Shown in pieces: positions 50,562 to 59,436 of a DNA stretch of 64,000 bases. The position numbers and the translations under genes are program-made. A model generated the notes under the pieces. The model worked only from the letters and a program-made list of their open reading frames with translations. It ran no database searches and was not told where the DNA came from. Positions within the stretch are counted from its first letter, which is position 1. Each line of letters opens with the position of its first letter. The DNA comes from JBOGTC01 sp050692055. GTDB lineage: Bacteria > Chloroflexota > Limnocylindria > QHBO01. The DNA is taken from NCBI GenBank assembly GCA_050692055.1, contig JBOGTC010000072.1, positions 1-64,000 of the forward strand, in the 5' to 3' direction.

Positions 50562-53072
50562 ATGCGTCCGTGGCAGCTGGCCATCAAGCGGCTCATCGAT
50601 GTCGGGCTCGGGGCCGCGGCGACGCTCATCCTCCTGCCCGTGGGGATAGTGATTGCCCTGGCGATCGCGGTCGATTCCTCCGGCGGCCCAATCTACGGCG
50701 CGCGCCGCGTCGGCCGCCACGGCCGCGAGTTCACGATGTGGAAGTTTCGCACCATGGCGCGCGGCGCCGACCGCGCGGGCCCTGGTGTCACCGGCGCATG
50801 GGACTGGCGCGTGACCCGCGTCGGGGCCGTGCTTCGACGGACAAAGCTCGACGAGCTTCCCCAGCTGTTCAACGTTCTTGTCGGCGACATGAGCCTCGTC
50901 GGCCCCCGGCCGGAGTCGCCGAAGTACGTCGCGCGATGGACCGAGGCGGAGCGTGGCGTGCTCGGCGTTCGGCCCGGCGTCACCGGGCCGACGCAGGTCG
51001 CATACGTCGACGAAGAGGAGCGGCTGGTGGGCGACCCCGACGAGGTGTACGAGCGCGAGCTGATGCACGCCAAGCTGGCGATGGATCTTGCCTACGTGCG
51101 AAACATCTCACTGCGCGGTGACCTGGTCCTCGTGTGGCGCACGATCGCCGGCATCTTGAGTTCCACGCGCCGCCGGACGAATCGGCCGCGACGCCGTTAT
51201 ACCCTCGCCGAGCGGCTGGGGAGCATCCGCCTGCCGGCGCTTCTCCTCGACGCGGCATTGGCCGCCATGGCGGCTGCCCTAGCGGTCGGGCTGCGCATCG
51301 ATCGGAACAACCTCCTCGCCGCCGCGGCCGAGTACTGGGTCTTCGTACCGCTCGCGGCCTTCGTGCGGCCTGCCGGATTCGCGGTCGCCGGCGCATATCT
51401 GCGCGTGTGGCGGTACCCCACGGTGAGCGACGCCGCCCTGATCGTGAGCTCGTTGACGGCCGGATCCCTGGTCATGACGCTGGCGATCTTCGTGGTCATG
51501 CAGCCGTGGAGCTTCCCGGGCACGGTCGGCTTCCCCCGCAGCGCGATCATCATCGAGCTCCTGCTCTCGGTGCTCATGCTGGGCGGCATCCGGCTCGGCG
51601 CGCGCATTCGACAGGAGGGCGTCGAGGCCGCTGACGCTGCACTGGTCAACGGACCGCCGCGCCCGGTGCTCATCTACGGAGCAGGCGAGGCAGGCGCCCT
51701 GCTGGCGCGTGAGATGCGTCGCAGCCGGCTGCTGCGACTCGAGCCCGTCGCGTTTCTCGACGATGACCCCACCAATCACGGCAAGCGCATCTACGGCGTT
51801 GAGGTGCTGGGAGGCCTGAGTGACCTGCCGGCGGTCACGCTGGAGCGCGAAGTCAGCGAGGTGATCGTCGCGCTGCCGCGCATCAGCGGCGCGCGCCTGC
51901 GCCGGGTAGTGACCCTGAGCGAGGCTGCAGGCATTCCGATCCGCACGCTGCCCGGCGTCGACGAGCTGCTGGACGAGACGGTCACGGTGAACAAGGTGCG
52001 CCCTGTCCGTGTCGAGGACCTGCTCCGCCGTGAGGCGAATGACATCCCGGAGGAGCCAATGGCACAGCTGGTGCGCGGCCGCCGGGTCGTCGTCACCGGA
52101 GCGGGCGGCAGCATCGGCTCCGAGCTGTGCCGCCAGGTCGCCGCGTTGGGCGCAGCGCGCGTCATCCTGTTCGAGCGCGCGGAGACGCCGCTCTTCTACA
52201 TCGACGAGGAGCTGCGCCGCCGCTTCCCGGCCGTCGAGGTGGCCGCCGTGCTCGGCGACGTCACCGACGAGCGGACGGTCCTGCGCGCTTTCGAACGCGA
52301 ACGACCGGACGTGGTGCTTCACGCGGCCGCGCACAAGCACGTCCCGCTGTCCGAGGGGAACGTGGCGGCTGCCGTGCTCGCCAACGTCGGCGGGACGCGC
52401 ATCGTCGCGGAGGCAGCCGCCAGGACCGGATGCGGTTCGTTCATCTTCATCAGCACCGACAAGGCGGTGGATCCCTCCTCGATCATGGGTGCGACGAAGC
52501 GTCTCGCAGAGCTCGTGGTGCAGGAGGTCGGCTGCGCGGCGTCGGGACGGTTCATCACCGTCCGCTTCGGCAACGTCCTCGGCTCGCAGGGCAGCGTCCT
52601 GGAGCTCTTTCGGCAGCAGATCGCGGATGGCGGGCCGGTGACGGTGACGCATCCCGACATGACCCGCTACTTCATGACGATTCCCGAGGCAGTACGGCTC
52701 ATTCTTTACGCCGGGGCGGCCGGACAGCCGGGCCATGTCCACGTATTGAACATGGGACGGCCGTTGCGCATCGTGGACATGGCGCGCGACCTGATCCGCC
52801 TCTCCATTCCATCGGGCGAGAAGGACATCCAGATCGTCTTCACCGGCCTGCGTCCCGGCGAGAAGCTGGAGGAGACGCTGTTCGGTGCGGGAGAGGACGC
52901 GATCGCCACCGAGTCACCCTGGCTCCTGGTGGCGCGCCAGACGCAGCCCACGGACCGATACGGCTCTTCCGCCAGCCAGGCTGCCCGCGAGATGGAGGAG
53001 CTGGCCCGACAGGGCGCCGACGAAGCGCTGAGGCGGCAGCTCGTCGGCGAGGGCGTTCCCTCGACTGCATGA
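50562..53072 (+). CDS. Fusion of PglC-like phosphoglycosyltransferase and PglF/CapD-like sugar-nucleotide dehydratase
   Basis: Residues 1-205 are a monotopic phosphoglycosyltransferase: RLIDVGLG membrane hairpin, RRVGRHGREFTMWKFRTM, the DE catalytic pair in DELPQLF (about 97) and MSLVGPRPES. A PglF/CapD-like part follows: four helices (about 225-345), LIYGAGEAGALLAREM Rossmann domain (about 370), then the SDR dehydratase from residue about 510 with GAGGSIGSEL, VLHAAAHKHVPL, STDKAVDPSS and MGATKRL (Met in place of Tyr, as in PglF). It should convert UDP-GlcNAc to the 4-keto-6-deoxy sugar and load a phospho-sugar onto the lipid carrier. ATG 50562 sits seven bases after the DegT stop. Confidence 0.88.
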   Translation: MRPWQLAIKRLIDVGLGAAATLILLPVGIVIALAIAVDSSGGPIYGARRVGRHGREFTMWKFRTMARGADRAGPGVTGAWDWRVTRVGAVLRRTKLDELPQLFNVLVGDMSLVGPRPESPKYVARWTEAERGVLGVRPGVTGPTQVAYVDEEERLVGDPDEVYERELMHAKLAMDLAYVRNISLRGDLVLVWRTIAGILSSTRRRTNRPRRRYTLAERLGSIRLPALLLDAALAAMAAALAVGLRIDRNNLLAAAAEYWVFVPLAAFVRPAGFAVAGAYLRVWRYPTVSDAALIVSSLTAGSLVMTLAIFVVMQPWSFPGTVGFPRSAIIIELLLSVLMLGGIRLGARIRQEGVEAADAALVNGPPRPVLIYGAGEAGALLAREMRRSRLLRLEPVAFLDDDPTNHGKRIYGVEVLGGLSDLPAVTLEREVSEVIVALPRISGARLRRVVTLSEAAGIPIRTLPGVDELLDETVTVNKVRPVRVEDLLRREANDIPEEPMAQLVRGRRVVVTGAGGSIGSELCRQVAALGAARVILFERAETPLFYIDEELRRRFPAVEVAAVLGDVTDERTVLRAFERERPDVVLHAAAHKHVPLSEGNVAAAVLANVGGTRIVAEAAARTGCGSFIFISTDKAVDPSSIMGATKRLAELVVQEVGCAASGRFITVRFGNVLGSQGSVLELFRQQIADGGPVTVTHPDMTRYFMTIPEAVRLILYAGAAGQPGHVHVLNMGRPLRIVDMARDLIRLSIPSGEKDIQIVFTGLRPGEKLEETLFGAGEDAIATESPWLLVARQTQPTDRYGSSASQAAREMEELARQGADEALRRQLVGEGVPSTA

Positions 53073-55285
53073 CATCCGCACCGGGAGCCTGGACGGGGCA
53101 ACGGCGGACGCTTGCGCTCGGCTTGCAGGCGTGGACGTTCGCGTTCGTGGCGCTCTTCGGTGGGACGGTGACCGCCCAGCACGCCACGCTGCGTGCAATC
53201 GTGATCGTCGGCGTGTTCGTGCCGCTGGTCGCGTGGGCCGTGCTCCGGCTGCGCGGACCGCGCGACGGCATCGACATGGCGATCCTCGTTGGCCTGGCCG
53301 CGCACGCCGCAGTCGCGCTGGCCAGCCTCGACGCTCAGGGCAGCCTGGAGGCGTTGGGCGCCGCGATCGGATTCGCCCTCCTCTTCTGGTTCATGCGGCA
53401 GGTGGGGGCCTCGCCGCATAACCGGCGGCTCGTCGCCATCTCCGCGTGTGGGGCCATCACGTTCTGGCTGGTGCTGACCGCGTTCGCATGGATCATCGAG
53501 AAGGTGGCATGGGTGACGGCCACCGGGACGATGCCCGAGCTCGAGTCGCGTCAGGCGTTCGTATGGGGGTCACCGAACACCCACCCGATGCTCGTGCTCC
53601 TCGCCGTGCCGTTCGTGCTCTGGCTGCCGCAGGGCCTCCCGCGGAGGATCATGGCCGGGCTGCTGATGGCCGCAGCGGTCATCGTGGTGCCGCTCAGCAT
53701 GGGCCGTGCCGGCTGGCTCGGTCTGGCCGTCGCCGCAATTGCCCTCGAGCCGCTCCACGGGTGGCCGCTCAGCCGGGCGGCCGCGTCGAGGCTCGGATGG
53801 TTGCGGCCCGGGCGCGTGATGGCCACGGCGGCGCTGGTCCTGGTCCTCGGCTGTGCGGCGCTCGTGACGACGATGCCCGCGGCCGTCATGGCCAACGCTC
53901 TGGGCCCTCGAGCGTCAATCTGGGCGCAGAGCGTGGCGCTGTTCGGCGCGGACCCGTTGACCGGCAGCGGACCATCGACCTGGTCGTGGGCACGTCTCCA
54001 GCACGTTCCCGACTTCGCCGACCGGGTGGGCGTCACGTACGCGCACAACGTGCCCCTGCAGACCCTGGCCGACGGCGGCTTGATGCTCGGCCTGGCGCTG
54101 GCCCTCGTGCTCGGGGCGTGGGGAGCCGCCACGTGGCGTCGCTGCCACGAGCTGGATCGCGCACAGCGCATCGCCGTCGCCGTGCTGGCGGGATCGGCCG
54201 CCGCATCGCTGCTCGACGATTTCAGCTTTCTGCCGGCCGTGACCGCCCTCGTGGTGACCATCGCCGCCTGGGTCGTGGCGTACCCGACATCGCCCGCTCC
54301 GCACCCGAGGATCGGGGCACGCGGGCTGGTCCTCCCGCTGGCCGTCGCCGCGCTGGGCCTGGTCTCGCTGCCCGCCGCGGCCGGCGTCGCGACCGCTAGG
54401 CTCCACTCCGCCGACGCGCGCGCCGCATCGGTCGCCGGGTCGTGGGACGTCGCCCAGCGGCAGTTCGCCGCGGCGGCCGCGCACTACCCGGCGAATCCGT
54501 CGTACCGGCTCGGTCACGGGCTGGCCCTGTACCACCTCGATCGTGTCGAGGAGTCCCGGGAGGCATACGAGCTGGCCCGATCGCTCAATGTCGGGGATCC
54601 GAGGCCATGGGGGGCGCTGGCAGCACTGTCAGCCGATGCCGCCACCCGCGAGGCGCTCCTGGAAGCGGCCGCCCGGCGCTCGAACGACGCGCAGTACGCA
54701 TATCGCCTGGCCAAGAATCTGGCGGCAGACGGCAGCGCATCCGACGCCGCCTGGTACCTGGCGATCGCCGCTGTCCTGGAGCCGAGGATCCATGGCGTAG
54801 TAGGCGATCCGAGCGATCTCGTCCGTGACCGCCTGCCCGCCGCCGTTCGGCTCACCGGAGCGGCCGCGCGCGGCGATCCGGCCGAGGCGATCTGGAACGC
54901 CGACCTCGCGGCTGGCGCGATTCCGGTTGGAGGTCCGCCTTCGTGGCACGCCGTGGCTGCCGGCAACAGGGGGGCGCTTGATGACGCGGAGCGCTGGCTG
55001 GACGCCGCTCGCGCGCAGGATCCACATGCGGCCCGCACGTGGGAGGCGGTTGCCGCGATCGCCCGGCTTCGTTGTGACGTGGCGGCCGAGCAGCGTGCGC
55101 TGTCGGCCATCGACAAGACGCGGGACCGCGACCCGCTTGAGCCGGCAGGGTCCGTGCGCGTGACCCGCAATGGCATCTACGGCGAGCCGGAGCTGGGCGA
55201 CTACCAACCGCTCGCCGAGACGGCGTTTCCCGACCTGGAGCGCTGGCCGCTCGGTCTCGTCGACCTGCCCGCGTGCGACGGCTAG
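53069..55285 (+). CDS. O-antigen ligase/Wzy-like membrane protein with C-terminal repeats
   Basis: The 738-residue protein has about 10-12 helices in the first 430 residues, with SFLPAVTALVVTIA and SMGRAGWLGLAVAAIA, and a periplasmic loop containing GSGPSTWSWARLQH, matching the Wzy_C/O-antigen ligase family. The remaining 300 residues, from ADARAASVAGSWDVAQRQFAAAAAHYP on, are TPR-like helical repeats outside the membrane. It joins or polymerises lipid-linked glycan. ATG 53069 overlaps the fusion's stop by four bases. The open frame extending further upstream is not coding. Confidence 0.85.
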   Translation: MTSAPGAWTGQRRTLALGLQAWTFAFVALFGGTVTAQHATLRAIVIVGVFVPLVAWAVLRLRGPRDGIDMAILVGLAAHAAVALASLDAQGSLEALGAAIGFALLFWFMRQVGASPHNRRLVAISACGAITFWLVLTAFAWIIEKVAWVTATGTMPELESRQAFVWGSPNTHPMLVLLAVPFVLWLPQGLPRRIMAGLLMAAAVIVVPLSMGRAGWLGLAVAAIALEPLHGWPLSRAAASRLGWLRPGRVMATAALVLVLGCAALVTTMPAAVMANALGPRASIWAQSVALFGADPLTGSGPSTWSWARLQHVPDFADRVGVTYAHNVPLQTLADGGLMLGLALALVLGAWGAATWRRCHELDRAQRIAVAVLAGSAAASLLDDFSFLPAVTALVVTIAAWVVAYPTSPAPHPRIGARGLVLPLAVAALGLVSLPAAAGVATARLHSADARAASVAGSWDVAQRQFAAAAAHYPANPSYRLGHGLALYHLDRVEESREAYELARSLNVGDPRPWGALAALSADAATREALLEAAARRSNDAQYAYRLAKNLAADGSASDAAWYLAIAAVLEPRIHGVVGDPSDLVRDRLPAAVRLTGAAARGDPAEAIWNADLAAGAIPVGGPPSWHAVAAGNRGALDDAERWLDAARAQDPHAARTWEAVAAIARLRCDVAAEQRALSAIDKTRDRDPLEPAGSVRVTRNGIYGEPELGDYQPLAETAFPDLERWPLGLVDLPACDG

Positions 55286-56019
55286 GAGGCCGGAGGACGG
55301 TGGAGGCGACCTGCGAGATGAGAGCGAAGCGGGCGCAGTACGGCCAGGGTCGGGTAGAGCATGGGCGTCGCTCGGCCCAGCCGTCGCGCAAGCGCCGGGA
55401 TCAAGCCCACGGCGCGCAGCTCCCCCACCCAGCCCGGGAAGAGCCGCGCGATGCGGTGCCTCGACAGTCCATGCACGGCGGGATTCATCGGGTTGGCGTA
55501 TCGCACGTCGTACCAGACCAGCCAGCCGTCCGGTCGCAGGACGCGCGCGATCTCAGCCGCCACGGCCTGCTCCAGCTCGTCGCTCGGCAGCGAGCTGAAC
55601 AGCGTGCTCGCCACGGCGACGTCGAAGGAGGCATCCCCGAACGGGAGATCGTCTGCCGAAGTGGCGAGAAACCGGGCGTTCAACGCGCGCGCTCTCGCCC
55701 GTTCAACGCGTTCCTCAAGGAGGTCCACGCCGGTCCATTCGAGCTGCAACCCTCCGCCCAGGGCGAGCTCGGCGGTCCGGCCGTCGCCGCAGCCGAGGTC
55801 GATCACCCGCGCACCTGCATCGGCGACGGAGGCCGCCAGGTCCGCGAGGAGCCGCGAGCGGTGATCCGATGCCAGCCGCGCGTACCCAGGGTTAGCAGCG
55901 CTCCACAGCGCGTCTCGCCCCACGGACGCATAGCCGGCGTAGGTCGCCCGCACGTGATCGAGGATCCCCGCACGCCGCTGGGATTCGAGCCAGTCCCGGC
56001 GTTGGTCTCTCCGTACCAT
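55282..56019 (-). CDS. Class I SAM-dependent methyltransferase
   Basis: A 245-residue enzyme with the SAM motif VIDLGCGDGRTAELAL, acidic motif-II residues WTGVDLLEERVERARA, DLPFGDASFDVAVASTLFSSL, and LRPDGWLVWYDVRYANPMNP. The N-terminal 60 residues (ARLASDHRSRLLADLAASV) are helical. A sugar or lipid methyltransferase is likely from location at the end of the polysaccharide locus, but the substrate is unproven. Its end overlaps the O-antigen ligase gene by four bases, convergent. Confidence 0.85.
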   Translation of the reverse strand: MVRRDQRRDWLESQRRAGILDHVRATYAGYASVGRDALWSAANPGYARLASDHRSRLLADLAASVADAGARVIDLGCGDGRTAELALGGGLQLEWTGVDLLEERVERARARALNARFLATSADDLPFGDASFDVAVASTLFSSLPSDELEQAVAAEIARVLRPDGWLVWYDVRYANPMNPAVHGLSRHRIARLFPGWVGELRAVGLIPALARRLGRATPMLYPTLAVLRPLRSHLAGRLHRPPAS

Positions 56020-56051
56020 CTACCCATCGATTCTGCCCCAAGGGCGGCTGG

Positions 56052-56057
56052 TACGGT
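56052..56057 (+). promoter_or_regulatory. -10 hexamer TACGGT, leaderless
   Basis: TACGGT ends six bases before GTG 56064. The same hexamer occurs at the same spacing before ATG 57674. Confidence 0.55.
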
Positions 56058-56063
56058 ACGGCG

Positions 56064-56423
56064 GTGACCACATCGGCGCTCGGCCACACCGAGACTGGCT
56101 GGAGGCCGCGCAGCATCATCGCGGCCGCGTTCGTCGTGTCCTTTCTGGTCGTGCAACTCACGGTCCCCATCCTGGCGTTGACCGGCCCCAGGCCAGCGCG
56201 CTTCGGCTGGCACATGTACACCACCCTCACCCCAGTGCCAGACGCGTGGATCGAGGATGCGACCGGTGAGCTGGATCGGGTCGCGGTCGATCAGCTCCTT
56301 CTGCGGCGACGATCCGAGGCCGACCTGTCGGACGTGCTCGTCCGCGAGCTGTGCCGCAGACCCGGAGCGGCGGCCGTGATCACCGAGCGCGCGGACGAGC
56401 GGATTCGGACGGTCTGTCGATGA
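56064..56423 (+). CDS. Small membrane protein beside HTTM gene, 119 aa
   Basis: One N-terminal helix (IIAAAFVVSFLVVQLTVPILAL) is followed by a short soluble domain with RFGWHMYTTLTPVPDAW. A trailing segment is rich in Arg/Glu with Cys in ELCRRP and RTVCR. The GW-MYT stretch resembles the small proteins that accompany HTTM (gamma-carboxylase-like) proteins. The start is GTG 56064; the stop overlaps the HTTM ATG by ATGA. Function unknown; likely a partner subunit. Confidence 0.65.
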   Translation: MTTSALGHTETGWRPRSIIAAAFVVSFLVVQLTVPILALTGPRPARFGWHMYTTLTPVPDAWIEDATGELDRVAVDQLLLRRRSEADLSDVLVRELCRRPGAAAVITERADERIRTVCR

Positions 56424-57628
56424 ATCGGCTCAAGGACGTGGTCGAGCGGACCGTCAGCTCCCGGGCCGCGGGACTGGCGCGCATGGCGGTCGGGCTGGCG
56501 GCGGCGGTCAAGGCGGTGGAGCTCGCACCCGTTCTCACCCGCTTCGCGGAACCGGGGCCGCTTCGGATTCCGTACGCCGAGGGCCTGCCGACGGTGGCCG
56601 ATCTCCCGGCAGCCGCCGTCACCCTGGTCTGGCTGCTCGCGGCACTCGCCTTCGCGGCCGGGGCGACGACCGCAGTGACGGGCACCGTTCTCGTCGTGGT
56701 GCTGGCGGCAGTGCTGGCGAGCGACCAGCAGCTGTACAGCAATCATCTCTATCTGCTCACGCTGCTCGTCGCCCTGCTGACGCTCGCGCGAGCAGGCGCC
56801 GCGCTCTCGGTGGATGCGCGTCGAGGAGGCGGCCGCGATCGGATCGCGGACTGGCCGCTGCAACTGGTGCGCGCCCAGGTGAGCATCGTCTACCTGTTCG
56901 CGGCCCTGGCGAAGGTGACGGGCGTGTACCTGTCGGGGAGCGTGGTGGCCGTCACGTTGCGGCGCGACGGCCCCCTGGCCATCCCGGCCGAATGGCGCGT
57001 CTTCGAGCTGATGGCCGCCGCCGCCATGCTCGCCATCCTCGTGGAGCTGTGGCTGTCGATCGCGCTGTGGCGTCCGCGCTGGCGGCCCGCCGCGTTCGCG
57101 ACGGGCTTCCTCATGCACGTCGGGATCGCGGTCTGGTTCGCTCCCACCATCCAGCTCGTGATCTTCTCGCTCATCATCCTGGCCCCGTACGTCCTCTTCC
57201 TTGATGCGCAACCGGCCAGTCGAGTCGCGGTCTGGGACGACTCCTGCGGCTTCTGCCGCGGAACGATCGGCTGGGCACGAAGATTGGACTGGCTGCATGC
57301 CATCCGCTTCGTTCCCGGATCGGACACGGCTGCGGTCAGGGCCCTCGGCATCAGCCAGGAGGAGGCCGATCGCGCGCTCCAGCTGCGCTTCGGTGGTGTG
57401 AACGTCTCTGGGTTCCGGGCCGTTTCGGCAATGCTCGAGGTGCTGCCGGTCTCGTTCCTGTGGGCGCCCTTGCTGAGGCTGCCACCGGTCCGAGCGGTGG
57501 GCGACGCTGCCTATCGCCGGGTGGCGCAGCGACGCATGTGCAGCGTCATGGCGGGCCTCCAACCGGCTCTTGCTGCGGCGGCGAATGTCGCCGACCGTGG
57601 CGTGGCTTCCGAGCCGCCGACCGGGTGA
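56420..57628 (+). CDS. HTTM membrane protein fused to DCC/DUF393 thiol-oxidoreductase domain
   Basis: Residues 1-275 hold about six to eight helices of the HTTM (vitamin-K-carboxylase-like) family, including QLYSNHLYLLTLLVALLTLA, AQVSIVYLFAALAKVTG and HVGIAVWFAPTIQLVIFSL. Residues about 280-395 are a DCC domain opening VAVWDDSCGFCRGTIGWARRLD, the DxxCxxC thioredoxin-like motif (Cys-Gly-Phe-Cys). The fusion suggests redox-coupled chemistry at the membrane, but no substrate is known. ATG 56420 overlaps the small partner gene by four bases. Confidence 0.82.
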   Translation: MNRLKDVVERTVSSRAAGLARMAVGLAAAVKAVELAPVLTRFAEPGPLRIPYAEGLPTVADLPAAAVTLVWLLAALAFAAGATTAVTGTVLVVVLAAVLASDQQLYSNHLYLLTLLVALLTLARAGAALSVDARRGGGRDRIADWPLQLVRAQVSIVYLFAALAKVTGVYLSGSVVAVTLRRDGPLAIPAEWRVFELMAAAAMLAILVELWLSIALWRPRWRPAAFATGFLMHVGIAVWFAPTIQLVIFSLIILAPYVLFLDAQPASRVAVWDDSCGFCRGTIGWARRLDWLHAIRFVPGSDTAAVRALGISQEEADRALQLRFGGVNVSGFRAVSAMLEVLPVSFLWAPLLRLPPVRAVGDAAYRRVAQRRMCSVMAGLQPALAAAANVADRGVASEPPTG

Positions 57629-57661
57629 CGATGAGCCTAGTGCCCTCAGGCACCAGATCTG

Positions 57662-57667
57662 TACGGT
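57662..57667 (+). promoter_or_regulatory. -10 hexamer TACGGT, leaderless
   Basis: TACGGT ends six bases before ATG 57674. Upstream, GTGCC-CTCA-GGCAC (57640-57653) is a small inverted repeat that may be an operator or a weak terminator for the HTTM gene. Confidence 0.55.
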
Positions 57668-57673
57668 TGCGCC

Positions 57674-58549
57674 ATGTCTGAGCAGGTCCGTACGCTGAGT
57701 CGCCCGACCGACGCCGCTCGCATGCCCGGCTATACGTCGCTGGCGAGGGCATTGGTCGGCCTGCTGATCATCGGCCCGGTGCTGGCCTGGAGCGTCCAGG
57801 CGCTCGTGAGTGGCTGGAACTTCGTGGACCTCCATGTCTACCTGGGGGCGGCCGAGAACCTCGTACGTCACGGCAACCCCTACCTCGCCAGTGACGCGAC
57901 GACCGATCTGCTGCACTATCACTACGCGCCGTGGTTCGCCCTCCTGTTCGTGCCATTGCTGTCGCTTCCGCTCGTTTTCACCGAATGGATCTGGGCCGCG
58001 GCGCTCCTCGCGGCGATGGTGCCGGCGCTGATGGTCTTTCGCGGTGATGGCATGGCTGCCGCACCGCTCGCAGTCCTCATGGGCGCGCTGCTCCTGGGCC
58101 AGGCGATGGGCGGCAACGTGCAGGGCGTGCTTCTTGCGCTCCTGATCTGGCGCCTCGACAGGGTGGATGGGCCAGTCTGGGTCGGCCTCGCCGCCAGCTT
58201 GAAGGCGATCCCGATCCTGCTCGTCCTCTATTACGCCGGCCGCCGGCAGTGGCGAAGGGCGATGATCGCGGGGGTGGTGACCGCAATCCTCGTGGGGCCC
58301 ATGCCCCTGTTCGACATCCCGCCCGACAATCTCTGGCCAGGGGTCACCGGCCTCTATGCCATCTCCCCCGTCCTGTGGGTCGCCTCGGCGATCATCGCTG
58401 CAGGCTGCGCGCTGCGGCTCGCCGGGGGCCGATACGGCCGGCTGGCGGCCGCGGTCGCCATCGTCGCCGCCCTGCCGCGCCTCTACCCATTCGACATCAG
58501 CTGGCTGCTGCTTGGCGTCCCTCCCTCACGCAGGGACGACTCGGCATGA
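57674..58549 (+). CDS. GT87-like membrane glycosyltransferase (paralogue C)
   Basis: A 291-residue polytopic protein with FVDLHVYLGAAENLVRHGNPYL (acidic loop) and HYHYAPWFALLFVPLL, then NVQGVLLALLIWRLDRVDGP and GLAASLKAIPILLV. It is the closest relative of paralogue A in motif order. Short N-terminal polar stretch (MSEQVRTLSRPTDAARM). It overlaps paralogue D by ATGA, giving a tandem pair that may act together or on different lipid acceptors. Confidence 0.75.
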   Translation: MSEQVRTLSRPTDAARMPGYTSLARALVGLLIIGPVLAWSVQALVSGWNFVDLHVYLGAAENLVRHGNPYLASDATTDLLHYHYAPWFALLFVPLLSLPLVFTEWIWAAALLAAMVPALMVFRGDGMAAAPLAVLMGALLLGQAMGGNVQGVLLALLIWRLDRVDGPVWVGLAASLKAIPILLVLYYAGRRQWRRAMIAGVVTAILVGPMPLFDIPPDNLWPGVTGLYAISPVLWVASAIIAAGCALRLAGGRYGRLAAAVAIVAALPRLYPFDISWLLLGVPPSRRDDSA

Positions 58550-59436
58550 CCCTGCTCGATCGCGTCCGCTCACGGCGCTTCCTGCACGACGCGCTGGCCG
58601 TGGCGGGGATCATCGTCGTCGTGTTCGTGTGGTGGCTGATCGGCTTCAACGACTACCAGCACGATGCGCGCGCCTACTGGACCGTCGAGCTGTCCGACCC
58701 GTACGCCGCGGCCGAGGTCGGCGGCAAGGATGCCTACCTGTACTCCCCCCTCTTCGCCCAGCTGACGTCGCCCCTGACGCTCCTGCCGTGGGAGGTCTTC
58801 CGCCCGCTCTGGGCGGCGGTCAACCTCGGCGCCCTGGTCTGGCTGGCGGGACCGATCATCGGCGCGCTGCTGCTGGTCGTCCCCGGATCACCGCTGATCG
58901 ACGAGGTCGGCACCGGCAACATCCACCTGCTCATCGCGGCCGCCATCGTCGCCGGCTTCCGCTACCCGCCTGCCTGGGGATTCAACCTGCTGACCAAGGT
59001 GACGCTGGGCATCGGCCTCCTGTACTTCGTCGGGGCACGCCAGTGGCGGCATCTCGCGCTCGCGATCGGCCTCACCGCAGCCATCAGCCTGGTCTCGTTC
59101 GCCGTGGCCCCCGGCCTGTGGCTTGCCTGGATCGAGGTGCTCATCACGAACAGCGGTGCGCGGATCCCCGACGACATCGCGGTGATCCCTGGCTCGCTGG
59201 CGCTGCGAACGGCCATCGCCGGGATCATCGCCATCGGCGGCGGCATCCTCGGCTGGCGCTGGACGGCCGCGGTCGCGGCCACGCTGGCGCTGCCGGTCCC
59301 GTGGTCCTCGGGTCTGAGCGTCCTCGTCGCCGCCATCGCGCTCTGGCGCTTTGACATGCTGCGCGAGCCACGCCGGCCATTCCGCACCCACCTTCGACCC
59401 AGCACACCAGGGCAACGCGAGGCCCAGACGGCGTGA
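58546..59436 (+). CDS. GT87-like membrane glycosyltransferase (paralogue D)
   Basis: A 296-residue polytopic protein: NDYQHDARAYWTVELSDPYA carries the acidic residues and LYSPLFAQLTSPLTLLPWE replaces the YxYxP element, with NIHLLIAAAIVAGF and the FNLLTKVTLGIGLLYF segment aligned to SLKAIPILLVLYY of paralogue C. The GT-C fold is inferred from the topology. ATG 58546 overlaps the previous stop, and its own stop overlaps the next gene's GTG start (GTGA), so this operon is tightly coupled. Confidence 0.72.
   Translation: MTLLDRVRSRRFLHDALAVAGIIVVVFVWWLIGFNDYQHDARAYWTVELSDPYAAAEVGGKDAYLYSPLFAQLTSPLTLLPWEVFRPLWAAVNLGALVWLAGPIIGALLLVVPGSPLIDEVGTGNIHLLIAAAIVAGFRYPPAWGFNLLTKVTLGIGLLYFVGARQWRHLALAIGLTAAISLVSFAVAPGLWLAWIEVLITNSGARIPDDIAVIPGSLALRTAIAGIIAIGGGILGWRWTAAVAATLALPVPWSSGLSVLVAAIALWRFDMLREPRRPFRTHLRPSTPGQREAQTA

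Noticed and set aside
52127..53068. N-terminal extension of the O-antigen ligase
   Set aside because: The added part is an out-of-frame reading of the PglC/PglF-like fusion; ATG 53069 overlaps that gene's stop as ATGA.
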